Assembly: GCA_964036045.1 (NCBI GenBank)
Contig: OZ038382.1
Coordinates: 2,502,612-2,566,611, forward strand
Length of the DNA stretch: 64,000 nt
DNA from: Eutreptiella sp. 'Long Island Sound 2002'
Lineage: Eukaryota > Euglenozoa > Euglenophyceae > Eutreptiales > Eutreptiaceae
Direction of reading: 5' to 3'
Every line of letters begins with the position of its first letter. Position 1 is the stretch's first letter. Under the pieces are notes generated by a model, which was not told the origin of the DNA, did not search any database, and saw only the letters and a program-made list of their open reading frames with translations. The translations under genes were made by a program, and so were the position numbers. Shown piece after piece: positions 55,501-64,000 of this stretch.

Positions 55501-58500
55501 CAGTTGATCTACAAGAGGTGACGAGGACAGAATATCAGTGTACAGTTGATCAAAGAAACGACCAGGCTTCAGAACAAGACATTGCCTGTACCACACTTGA
55601 TGTGGAGTATTGGACAGGGAACCTTGGAGATCAGCCCAGGGCACAGGAAATGCCTCCGGCGACTGTAGGCCAGAGGTGGCTAGGCCATCCACCACCTTCT
55701 GCCACTGGGCCGCCAGGCTCATATCTCCTGTGTCGTGCTGGGCTGGAATCCAGTACTCCCTATACCTACTGACTGGGAGCCACACCAGCACCGACTTGGC
55801 CCATCGATCCACCCATCCTGTAAGCCTGACTGCTTGCCTGAAGCCCTTGAGAAACAATGCCGAATTATCACAAATAGCACAGATGTGACCTCGGTACGAC
55901 GCTTGTTGCAACACCCATAAGGCTAGAATGCGAGCTACCCACTCGAGGTCTGCGGAAGCAAAAGAGACAACCCTGAGACGGAAGCAAAATAACCGTTGTG
56001 TCTGGCCATCCGTGATGAGTATTCCCAGCCTTGCACTGCCAAAAATAGACGGCCTAAGCTCTGTAAGAGCCCGGCATCAGTCACCAGAAAAAGAAACGGA
56101 GCCCTGAGCAGCTCAGGCATCAATCGAGGACACCGGACACCATGCTAGGGCCGTGGGACTTGCACCTGAATATCATACAACTGACAGAGCTACCTAAACA
56201 TGCTAGCATCATCTGTTGTGACTGAATGGGTTCAACTCTCCTCCATTAGCCCGTGGTGGCAGGTCGGTAGCCCACCCCTTCGGGTTCACCGGCATGCCAT
56301 GTTGAGGCTGAGGACCCCGTTGAACTTGGGGGATGCACGGGGATGGTTTGGGGGGGGTGGGGCGTTATGCATTTTTCACCTATCTGGTGATGTGCACACC
56401 ACAAATCACAATAGAAGTTGCAGACGGCGTTTTTCATGTGATTTCTTATGTATCAAATTCGAGCCAATATCTAAAATATGCCTTTGAGAAACCATTTATT
56501 ATGGCGCGCCTCAACGTGCTCATCGCTGACACAATCCTCGACCCTCTTTTGATAGGAGTGGAGACGCATGCAATCCTTTTTATTTCGTGTATCAAAATGA
56601 ATGCGCGTCAGGAGTCAGGAGCTCCACTGCCCCCTACCCCCTGCAATGTGGCTGTGTACAGCAGGAATTCTACTGCCCACTGCTCAATGACCTATGGGTG
56701 TGCAGCAGGAGTTCCACTGCCTGCTGTCCCCTGCAGCGTGGCTGTTTGCCGCAAGATTTTCACTGTCTACTGTATGTGGCAACAGTTTCATGTACAACAT
56801 GAGCACCACTGCCCCCTGCCCCCTGCAGAGAGGCAGTGTGCCAGCAGTAGTAAGCTGGCCTGGAGCACAATGGCGCGAAGGCCAAGGTGGGGGCAACCAC
56901 AAAGGCAGCAAGGCCCAAGCAAGGGGTTCGCGCGCACGCGTGCGCACGCGTGTGTCCGTGCATCCTCTTCCACTTCAAGCCACCAGTGGTCATGACTGCT
57001 TTTTGACTGATTGGTCGGCCCGAAGAGATTCCGTACATTTCAGCGCCTTCTCTGTGCCTGTTTGTCACATCCTACGTGTGTGTGTGCACAGTGTGCACAA
57101 AGGGGTGTGGCCTTTGCTGTTGACTGGGGGATGATAGGCGAGAAGAGGTGTGCTCAGCAGCGGTGGCCTGTAGTTGGAGCATGGGTCCCGTGCAGTGTGC
57201 TGAGTGCAAACCCTTGGCATGGGCAACAGAGAGATGGGGTGCGGGTTTCAAACGGGGGCATGGGCTGTGGCCCCAGCGGACTACCGCATGAGAGCCACGG
57301 ACTATGGCAGCGCCGCATGAGAGCGCATGAGCACCACCCACAATGTTTGGAGCCAGAGGGCAGTCACGCACGAGCCCCCCTCACCAAGTGGGCTCGGCAG
57401 ACGACCCCAAGCAGACAGAGACCAGGGGCCTGCAAGGGACCTGCAGCCGCCTGCCCATGGCAGAGCAGCGGGCACCCAGCAGACAGCGCTTACGATTAGT
57501 TTTAGGTTCAGGGCCTACCTGTTGTGCATTTTCCTGTGTGCAAGACATCCTGGCCTTTGCCTATTGGTAACAGCGCCTTAGGCACCACCCCACCCCACCC
57601 CACACCACACCACACCACCCCACACCCCACCCCCACACTGTGTGCACTGTGCTCCACTTCCTGCTCCACGGCAGTGCGCATGACCAATTGCCTCATGCTG
57701 CAGTGCTCCGTCATGGATGATCCGACGTTGAGGAATCGTTTGCAAGAGGAGCCCAGCCTCAAGGCATTCTTCCGGTTACTGGCGCTGTGCAACACCGTGT
57801 TGCCTGTCGTGTCTGCGGAGCTGGAGTATGCCTTCAAGTACCAAGGGGCCTCTCCGGATGAGGAAGCGCTGGCACATGCCGCCGCAAAGGTCTCTCCTGC
57901 CTCCTGACAGGGGCACGGTCGCCCACACCACAAAAGTCCGCCAGGGATAACTGTAACCGCAACTGCATCAACGACGGAATGCCTGTTGCCAAGAAACACC
58001 CGCGTCAGGGGGTGGGTTGTAGCATTGCAGCCCTCAGCCTGTATGCAATGGACTCCACGTTGATGCCAAAAGACCCGCTGAGGCAGGGTAGTTGAGTCGG
58101 TCACTATGTTGGCGTGCGCACCTCCTTTGCTTGGCACGGCTCTGGGCGACTCGGTGGTTGACTGACAATGTAAGTCAACTTGCAGGGATGGACCGGCAGT
58201 GTTTGGAGATGGGTGGCGGACCACCTGATCGACAGTGATTGACAGCCGTCGCAGGGAGGGGCGACTGGACCCAGTTCCAGTGCGACCCATCCTCCCGCTG
58301 TTTGTTGTCAACTCTTGGGGCTGGTTGGAGGGGTATGAGGGGGGGGCGGGGGGCAGGCACATGCCGAGGGGACATAAGGGGGTGGTGGCTCAAGGGCGTG
58401 GTGCCCACTAGCAACCCATTCATACCTCAAGATTTTAGGGTTCTGGAGGTATGTATGAGATGGTGTAGTGCGTTCTACAGAAGCAGAAAGCATCAAGGCA

Positions 58501-61500
58501 TGAGACGCACGCTTTCTGGCGTCTTTTCCTGCTGCACATTTCGCAAGAGCCCCGCTTTAATGTTTTCTCCCATGTGCGGGTGTGTCACTGGGCTGTACAG
58601 AGGCAGCACAAAGAGAAGAGCAGGGGTGCAATCCTCCACAAACACCTGCAAAGCCCTCTGTGAACCTGCAGCCTTCAAATGCCAAAGGGAGCACAAAGAG
58701 AGGGAGTGGCAAAGCAACCCTCAGCCCACAATCCTCCATTGTTCACCACCTGCCACATGTTTAACATTCCAAAGCCCCAGGGGGTGGGTGGGTGGGCGGG
58801 GGCTCGCTCTTGAAGGGCCACCCTGACCTCATGAAGGAACAAACCGGAAACGAGTAGCCTAATTCACGGTTGCGGGGTTTCTGTCATCCCGAGTCGCGCG
58901 GTGTGTGCTGGCCTGGTTTGCTCCTTCGCCGCCCCGTTGCCCCCCACCTCCCCCCTTCCCCCCTTTCCACCCCCATTAGGCCAAGAATGGAAAAGGACAA
59001 TCTTGGGAGGGGTTGCGGGCGTACCTGTCCCGTCCCCTTCCAGCATTGGAGCGTCATTCTGCATGAGCACGACGCGATGGAGAAGGAGTTTGGCAGTGTC
59101 CAGTGCTTTGCGCATGGGCCTGCCCCATGGGGCTCCAGCGCAGTATAGATATGTGGGGGCTGCCAAGACTGCGCAGACTGCGGAGACCCCCCCCCCCCAA
59201 GTCACCGCATCCCCACCCCCGTGACTCCGTCTTAAACCCCAGAGGTCGCGTGGTTTCTCAGACAGTCAAGAACGCATCCAAGTGCAGCCCCCCTATTTCT
59301 CCTCGCCTCAGCCTATCTACCCTCTGCCTCGACAGGTCGGGATGGTGCTTAGCCACAAAGACAAGTCCTCCATCGAACTGTCCGATAGGACAGGGAACGT
59401 GGAGGAGCTGATGGAATACCGAATCTTGGAGACTCTGGAGTTCAACTCTGATCGTAAACGGATGAGCATCGTGGTCCACCCCAAAGGCAGCAGTACGTAT
59501 ATGTTGTACATCAAAGGTCCGTGAGGCTTGGTGCGTGGGGATTGGAGGGCGAATCCATTGTCACTTTTGTTCACAGCGATGTGGTGGTGGTCCAGGTGAT
59601 GGATAATATGGGGGCCAACAACCGTTCTTCTTATCTCAGCCTGGGCGCATTGTGCCCTTGTGAATTGAGGGGCCACCTTGATGGACCAGGCATTCCAATC
59701 TGCACACGAAGAGGGCAAGCCTGCACTTGACTGGGAGGGATGCTGGTGGTGGTGGGCAAATCCCAGCGGTTGCAAAACGGTTTGAGGGCCCCTGGGGCCG
59801 GCTGGAAGCGGTTGCATTGGAATGAACAATCATTCGCAGAGGCGGTTGGGGTTGCTGCCCCAGACCCCCCCAGCCCCCACCTTCAAGCGCACAAACAGGG
59901 GTGGAAGAGGGATCGTATGCCACGCACACACAGCAGCAGGGCTGTCCTTCAGAACCCCAATTTTTTTTTTCTGTTAAGGACAGCCCTTAAGGACAGCACC
60001 CCAAGGAGTACCAACTGCCAGCCGCCAACCGCCACTAACAGCCAACCGCCACCAACCGCCAACGGCCAACGGCCAACCGCCGCCAACAGCCAACCACAGT
60101 TTATGTGGTTTTGTGTCTTGCCCATGACTTGACCATGAAGCAGAGAGCGTCCCAGTGAACCTTGCAATACGTTGCTGCATTTTGTGCTGGTTCGAGTGGA
60201 AGACGCCAATGGCGAGGATTTGTCTTGTTCGATCATTTGCCCTGTGCCCGACTGTACCGCCGTTGTGGGCGAGGATATTGCTGGCAGCAAGGTTCAGTCA
60301 ACTCCCAATCACCCGTCACGCCACCTGTCAATTGCGAAATAACACTGTTATTTTTGTTATTTTTGTTATTTTCCTGTTTTCCCTTGTTTTTTTTGTTTTG
60401 TGTTATTTTGTGTTATTTTGGTGTTATTTCTAGAGTGCCTCCTTTTCCCACTATTTTCAGAACTTCATTTTTGAATTTTTTCTCAGAATTTCAATGATTT
60501 TTTTGTTTGTTTGTGTGCGGCATCCAGAAGGCAACCAAACGTAGTAAAGGGATGCATATCATCAAAAGGTCTGGGGCAATACCATGGGATATGGTTTGGG
60601 GTGTGAATAGTGGAGAGGGATTGATAGGGCAACCAAACATAGCAAAGGGATGCGGGTTCCTAAAAGGTCATGCCATGGGATATGGTTTGGGGAATGAATA
60701 GTGGAGAAGGATTGACAGGGCAACCAAATGTAGCGAAGGGATGTGAGTGTTCAAAAGGTCAAGGGTAGTATCATGGGAGATGGTTTGGGGAATGAATAGT
60801 GCAAAGAGATATGCAAGGGGTCCAAACATAGCAAAGGGTGTTCAAAAGGGCCTTCGGAAGGAACGGTGATATCCTCATTTCTCCACCACTTTGAGTTCTT
60901 ATGCCATGCGGCCAGTATGGTTGTGCCCGGAATCGGAGGAAACAACCTTCGAGGAATGGGTGGATGCACAACAGGAAGAAGTGTGGACCCTTTTTTAAAG
61001 ATCTCCATTCCAACCGCTTTGTGTTTCCTCTTTGTGTCCTAGGGAATGGGTAGGGGCTTGGACGGTTGAAGGGAGAGGTAATGGGACATGAGAAGCATAA
61101 AACTAAAAATTAAAAATTACTGATATGCTAGCAAGGACCACAGGGGAAAAGAATTTGGACACTGGGACCCATGACAAGCATCAGACTAAAAATTAAAAAT
61201 TGTTGTTATGCTAGCAAGGGCCACAAGGGGAAGAAATTGGGACATTGGGACCCATGACAAGCATCAGACTAAAAATTAAAAATTATTGTTATGGCAGCAG
61301 GGACCACAAGTGACAAAAATTGGGACATTGGGACCCATGACAAGCATCAGACTAAAGATCAGAAATTCCCTGTATGCCAATAGGGGCAACAAGGGACCAA
61401 AATTGTGACGCTGGGATACATGATAAGTATCAGACTAAAAATTGAAAATTACCGGTATGCCAGCGAGGGCCACAAACACCACAGATGGAAACATAACGGG

Positions 61501-62429
61501 CCGACACAACGAAAAAAACACTGACCCTCGGCAACTATTGACCCATGCCCCAACCCCACCCACCCACCCCAAACCAGTTTAAACCCCCCAAAATGAGTTT
61601 TTGGCAACTTTTTGTGCACAAATAGCATGAAAAAACACAAAATAACAACACAAATGGAGAAATAACACGAAAGCCACAAAATAACACAAAAAAAACACCA
61701 CAAATGGAAAAATAACGGGCAAAAATAATGGAAAGAACACGTAACGTACCCTCGGCAACTATTGACCCTTGTTCCCACCCCCCAACCCCCCCAAATCCCC
61801 TTAAACCCCCCCCAAAATGAGTATTTGGCACCTTTTTGTGCAAAAATAAAATGGATAAAATGCAAAATAACACCAAAAAACACAAAAACTGGGGAAATAA
61901 CAGGCTTTTATAGTACCAATCCGGCAACCCGTCAACAGCCTTCCTGACGGGCGTTTGGGAGATGCTTGCCGAGGTTAGGGGATGGTGGAAGACCTAAAGG
62001 GAGGGTGGATAGTAGTGCCGGAGTCGGGAGGCCACCTGCGTCACAACCAATTACGCAGGTCGGCAGTTTGTGCCCCGATCTGACAGCCCTGCAAAGTTCG
62101 TTTCTGTTGGCGTTGTGAATCCTCTTTTTCTTCCCTCAAGGACGGCCCCGACGTGCAGGCTTGCAGGCTTGCAGACCCTTCTGCCTCCACCAGAACCCAG
62201 ACCTGCACCGGACACGCCTCCATCCATTGTGCCAGGGGCCGATGATGCGTTGATCCAGAGGCTTGACCCGAAGGAAAACGTTCAGCAGTTGAAGATGCAT
62301 TTGGACGGCTACGCCCGCAGAGGTCTGCGCACACTCGTGTGCGCCTACAGAGAAGTGGAGCCAACAGAATTCGACAAGTGGCGGCAGACGTATCTGGAGG
62401 CCAAAGCCGTGACCGGCGTGGCCCGACAG
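45292..62429 (+). CDS. P4-type ATPase, phospholipid flippase (partial, 11 exons resolved)
   Basis: Exons are 45292-45481, 46375-46618, 46864-47030, 47628-47702, 48792-48913, 49988-50131, 52019-52156, 53829-53942, 57704-57889, 59336-59516 and 62236-62429. All junctions are phase-compatible for 1,755 nt (585 residues). P4-ATPases move aminophospholipids to the cytosolic leaflet using ATP, usually with a CDC50 partner. Diagnostic motifs are present: NSKYTAITFLPYNLYEQF (TM1 entry), the actuator DGE, VVYTGNETK, IPISF in TM4, DKTGT phosphorylation loop, YQGASPDEEAL and EFNSDRKRMS in the nucleotide-binding domain, and KGADDALIQRL. The N-terminus and everything after GLRTL-YRE (hinge, TGDK, TM5-10) are not seen. 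Introns are long and full of repeats. Confidence 0.95.
46375..46618 (+). CDS. P4-ATPase exon: actuator domain
   Basis: Acceptor CTGTTTGTGTTCAG, donor GTGTGTCTC, 244 nt. Encodes FDDIKRHRQDAQFN, DICVGDIVLVPNGGEIPCDL and the actuator loop NIDGEIDLKP. The catalytic Glu of the family DGET motif is kept, but the following Thr is Ile (codon ATA). Confidence 0.93.
46864..47030 (+). CDS. P4-ATPase exon: actuator domain, distal part
   Basis: Acceptor TTGTGTTATGCAG, donor GTGTGTCGG, 167 nt. Encodes SALPEVMELMQDE and IVQFAGELTCEAPNKHIYDF, aligning with the stretch after the DGE loop. Confidence 0.88.
47628..47702 (+). CDS. P4-ATPase exon: 75-nt exon before TM3
   Basis: Acceptor CTCTGACTCACAG, donor GTATGTC. 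Encodes KTLSISKDQLLLQSCVLKNT then RWVAG, matching the family LLLRGC.LRNT.W..G segment. Phase fits both neighbours. The usual Arg-Gly after LLL is Gln-Ser here. Confidence 0.9.
48661..48719 (+). repeat. (GA)n microsatellite, about 29 units
   Basis: Pure GA tract 73 bp upstream of the flippase exon at 48792. Confidence 0.95.
48792..48913 (+). CDS. P4-ATPase exon: VVYTGNETK and TM3 entry
   Basis: Acceptor CACCCTCTGCTGCTCAG, donor GTTTGC, 122 nt. Encodes LVVYTGNETKVGMNKRDPPS and ends LSKFVFCFQ, where TM3 begins. Confidence 0.93.
49493..49588 (+). repeat. Compound (CG/CA)n plus (GA)n microsatellite
   Basis: CGCGCGCA and CACGCA units pass into CAGACAGA and then pure GA, within the intron before the exon at 49988. 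Confidence 0.95.
49988..50131 (+). CDS. P4-ATPase exon: TM3-TM4
   Basis: Acceptor TGCGATGCCTAG, donor GTATGC, 144 nt, phase 0. Encodes VLIFCGLGGVGIATKYIW and a luminal loop, ending PARFLLLTS before the TM4 proline motif. Confidence 0.9.
50590..50793 (-). mobile_element. MITE of the CAGGGCTTCTTT family, copy 2
   Basis: Reverse-oriented copy of 16784-16996, with ends CAGGGCTTCTTT and AAAGAAGCCCTG. Flanks share TCATGGC, directly adjacent on the left and two bases away on the right, so the target duplication is imperfect. Intron 50132-52018 of the flippase. Confidence 0.85.
52019..52156 (+). CDS. P4-ATPase exon: TM4 and stalk
   Basis: Acceptor TTTTGCCGCAG, donor GTCACATT, 138 nt, phase 0. Encodes VMIPISFKVIVDISKSWISR and NNTGIAE, corresponding to the P-I-S-L helix and the linker to the phosphorylation domain. 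Confidence 0.92.
52942..53396 (-). repeat. Seven-copy intronic repeat, copy 7 (longest form, in the flippase gene)
   Basis: It matches the copy at 26430 over its whole length, from GGGCTGTTTGCGCA to TGTCACACAGGGG. It sits in the intron before the DKTGT exon, in the same orientation relative to transcription as copies 2-6. Confidence 0.85.
53493..53576. repeat. 40-bp tandem duplication
   Basis: Two copies of CCCAGCCACTGGGAAAAGCA followed by TTTTTTGGTTGGTGAGTG. Each copy also contains a short palindrome around CCCAGCCACTGGG. Confidence 0.9.
53829..53942 (+). CDS. P4-ATPase exon: phosphorylation loop DKTGT
   Basis: Acceptor TTTGTGATGCAG, donor GTGTGATG, 114 nt, phase 0. Encodes DLGQVEYILTDKTGTLTENQ; the catalytic Asp codon is 53859-53861. 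Ends FEGSAE. The normal P4 insert after this point is long, so another exon may hide in 53943-57703. Confidence 0.95.
53943..55293. other. Flippase intron, left part
   Basis: Apart from a possible 3' trailer of the LINE fragment (minus frame 55293-54577, no domain recognised) I see nothing assignable. A missed flippase exon is possible. Confidence 0.4.
55294..56123 (-). mobile_element. 5'-truncated non-LTR retrotransposon fragment with RNase H domain
   Basis: On the minus strand the frame from 56123 encodes LFLVTDAG, and after a frameshift near 55960 the sequence continues DLEWVARILALW, ICAICDNSALFLKGF, WIPAQHDTGD and a C-terminal CRFCGMFFSNEPGHVSVC. These are the D, E, D and C-terminal acidic/His segments of an RNase H domain followed by a Cys/His knuckle as at the end of LINE ORF2. 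No reverse transcriptase remains. It lies antisense in the flippase intron 53943-57703. Confidence 0.6.
57704..57889 (+). CDS. P4-ATPase exon: nucleotide-binding domain, first part
   Basis: Acceptor CTCATGCTGCAG, donor GTCTCTCC, 186 nt, phase 0. Encodes FFRLLALCNTVLPV and YQGASPDEEALAHAAAK. An earlier AG at 57674 would put a TGA in frame, so this start was preferred. A C/A-rich tract (57587-57640) precedes it. Confidence 0.92.
59336..59516 (+). CDS. P4-ATPase exon: nucleotide-binding domain, second part
   Basis: Acceptor CCCTCTGCCTCGACAG, donor GTCCGTG, 181 nt. Encodes VGMVLSHKDKSS, LEFNSDRKRMSIVV and the start of the KGAD motif, completed by the next exon. Confidence 0.93.
59939..60165 (-). 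mobile_element. GGCGGTTG-minisatellite element, copy C
   Basis: Inverse orientation: CAGGGCTGTCCTT start, T-tract, two AAGGACAGC blocks, about 90 bp of CCGCCAAC-type units, then a segment matching the inverse of 22625-22690. In the flippase intron 59517-62235. Right border uncertain, no target duplication recognised. Confidence 0.6.
60528..60860 (+). repeat. Tandem repeat of 90-100 bp, three and a half units
   Basis: Units share GGCAACCAAA..TAG.(A)AAGGGATG and CATGGGATATGGTTTGGGG. In the last resolved flippase intron. Confidence 0.85.
61083..61475 (+). repeat. Tandem repeat of about 83 bp, five units
   Basis: Units share GGGACCCATGACAAGCATCA and GACTAAAAATTAAAAATT, with divergence at both ends of the array. 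Confidence 0.9.
61523..61900. repeat. Duplicated about 160-bp segment
   Basis: Two copies (about 61523-61680 and 61748-61900) share CCCTCGGCAACTATTGACCC, CCCCAAAATGAGT and TTTGTGCA, separated by AT-rich AACACAAAA-type sequence. Confidence 0.8.
62236..62429 (+). CDS. P4-ATPase exon: KGAD and GLRTL
   Basis: Acceptor CATCCATTGTGCCAG, donor GTATTGTG, 194 nt ending on a codon boundary. Encodes GADDALIQRLDPKENVQQL, YARRGLRTLVCAYREVE and KWRQTYLEAK. The gene must continue to the right; the LGATAIEDKLQ and TGDK exons were not found before the window ends. Confidence 0.93.
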
Positions 62430-63540
62430 GTATTGTGACGGACGTTTTTGTGGGCGCGAGGGCGCCCCTGGAGCCTCCCCTTGGCCTTCCCTCTGCCGCG
62501 CTGGCGGTGGCCGGTCGACTGCCGTTGTTCAACCGCCCAACACTGTCTTAGTGAGTTCTTATTGTAAAACAACTTTCTGTTTACCCAAGAGGGCGCAACC
62601 TGCTTCAGAACATGCACCCAGCCCCCCGCCCCCCCAACTTCAGGCGCCCCAAAGCTTTCGAACCCGCCTTTGGCCAAATTCAGATTTTGGCTGGAAACCT
62701 GGGCGCCGAAGGGGCCGCAGTTTTTTCGTTGTTGTTGTACGGCAGGCGGTAGAAACATTGTTTCACCCCATGTGTAGAAGGGCACCACCCTCAGAGTTTT
62801 AGGGAGAAATCAAAATGCAGGCACGCAAAACATGAAAAAAAGTCCCTGATCCCCACCCTCATCCAACCCAACCCACTTTGGCTGCTTGGCCACCCCTGCC
62901 CCCTCCTCTGGAGGGGCAATTCTTTTTGCAAAATTCTACCCCAACACACATGCCACATTAGTCAGCGCGATACACTGATCGTTTTGCGGTGTGTCTGTTC
63001 GGCTTAAAAAAATTTTGGCCCCCGCCGGTCCCCCAGCAGGATCCCCCCTCCCCCACCTCCGGACCCCCCAAAATGCTTCAGCACGGTTGGGGGTCTCTTT
63101 TCAAACGGGTTGCCCCCTTGTGTTTACGGGCGGTCTGTTGAAGACACTGCTCTGTGCATTAGTGCCTGTTTTCGATGGGCTGGATTGGCCGGGGTTCTGT
63201 TGCATTTGGCTGCAGTGGTTGACTGTTGTGTCACGTATTTGAATGGTGCCGTGTGTCGGGTTGTGTTGCGTTGTGGTGTGGTGGGGCCAGCTGCGTTGGT
63301 GAAAGGGTAGGGCACAGGACAACCCCAGACGATTGACCACACAACACGCTACGCCCCACGTGTGGACACCACACACCACATATTACACGCAAGACGCCAC
63401 ACGGCACACCATGCTCTGCACAATTTTGCGAAAACAAGCCGTCTTGAGGCGAATTTCGACAGCTTGACGTGCTACAGCAAGTTTTTTTTGAGGCAGCTTT
63501 GAGCGGCTTCTTTTCTACAATCAGTTGTCTCGAGTTGTTG
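62430..63540. other. Flippase intron or 3' region, nothing assignable
   Basis: Short composition-driven frames only. Confidence 0.4.
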
Positions 63541-63554
63541 TGGTTTGTTGTCGG

Positions 63555-63750
63555 ATTTTGTTGCACTGCAGTGTTGCCTTGCGTTGCACGGTATTTGTGT
63601 GTTTGTCTGATTGCATTGCACTGCGCTGCGCTGCACTGCACTCCACTACACCGCCTGCGTTGCCCTGCGGTGCATCATTTCTACTGTACTACGCTGTGCC
63701 ATGTTGTATTGCACCGCAGTATGCTGTGCTGTACTGCACTGCGCTGTTGT
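63555..63750. repeat. TGCACTGC-type degenerate simple repeat
   Basis: Imperfect TGCACTGC/GTGCTG/TGCGTTGC units over about 200 bp. Confidence 0.6.
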
Positions 63751-63759
63751 GGTGTGGTG

Positions 63760-64000
63760 TTAGAGCCGTGGGCGTTCTGGTGTCGCATGAACTGGGATCC
63801 TGTGCAGCTTTGGCCCCAGCTCAATTTCGAGCGGTGGTTGAAATCGGGTGCTGCTCACGTATTTGAGGTACCAGGGTCGACCACCCGTGTGGTGTGGTAC
63901 GGATATGAAGCATGCGGCGATGTTGGTGTCGGAGTCTTTGGAAGCTACAAGTGTTGGCGGCTGCTCCAGGGGCTGCTGGTTGCCTGGGGTGGTAGCGTAT
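63760..64000 (+). CDS. Possible coding exon running off the right edge
   Basis: One plus frame is open to the window end and reads like protein (MNWDPVQLWPQLNFERWLKS and GYEACGDVGVGVFGSYK). It does not match the expected next P4-ATPase segment, and its acceptor is weak. It could be chance or a different gene. Confidence 0.2.

Noticed and set aside
1-64000. CRISPR arrays, operons, rRNA
   Set aside because: None seen. The tandem repeats lack spacer structure and the genes are spliced eukaryotic genes.

Overview
This is intron-rich, GC-rich nuclear DNA from a eukaryote. I see no bacterial signals. The proteins (a polycystin/REJ-like surface protein with a long EGF array, and a P4-type flippase) and the dense small transposons suggest a free-living microbial eukaryote. 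I cannot place it to a clade.

Two multi-exon genes on opposite strands fill most of the window. On the minus strand, from about 34.8 kb down to 4.1 kb, lies a giant secreted or surface protein. I resolved 13 exons whose splice phases all agree, giving about 3,477 codons. The order is: N-terminal Cys-containing and lectin-like segments, Ser/Thr-rich linkers, a 12-Cys module, a second Ser/Thr/Pro-rich segment, a REJ-like region, a GAIN-like region, an IPT/TIG-like segment, then about 35-40 EGF-like repeats in one 6.3-kb GC-rich exon. That exon carries one in-frame TGA (9675-9677) at a conserved Cys of the first EGF unit. The last EGF unit breaks off mid-domain, so a further 3' exon (perhaps 3036-3144) is possible. 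The first coding exon was not resolved.

On the plus strand, from 45.3 kb to beyond 62.4 kb, lies a P4-ATPase (phospholipid flippase). Eleven phase-compatible exons cover TM1 through the nucleotide-binding domain. The N-terminus and everything after the N-domain are missing or outside the window.

Between the genes (34.8-45.3 kb) is about 10 kb of lower-GC DNA with decayed repeat-like sequence, including a GIY-YIG-like fragment, and no convincing host gene. The left 3 kb and the last 1.5 kb show no firm gene.

The introns hold many mobile elements. These include two hAT-like MITEs with perfect 8-bp target duplications, a two-copy CAGGGCTTCTTT family, a TA-flanked inverted-repeat element, a SINE-like insertion with a 16-bp target duplication, a 5'-truncated LINE fragment with an RNase H domain, elements carrying a (GGCGGTTG)n minisatellite, and a 0.2-0.46 kb repeat present seven times in introns of both genes, six copies in the same orientation relative to transcription.

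All exon borders were read by eye from GT-AG sites, phase and protein continuity. They have no transcript support.
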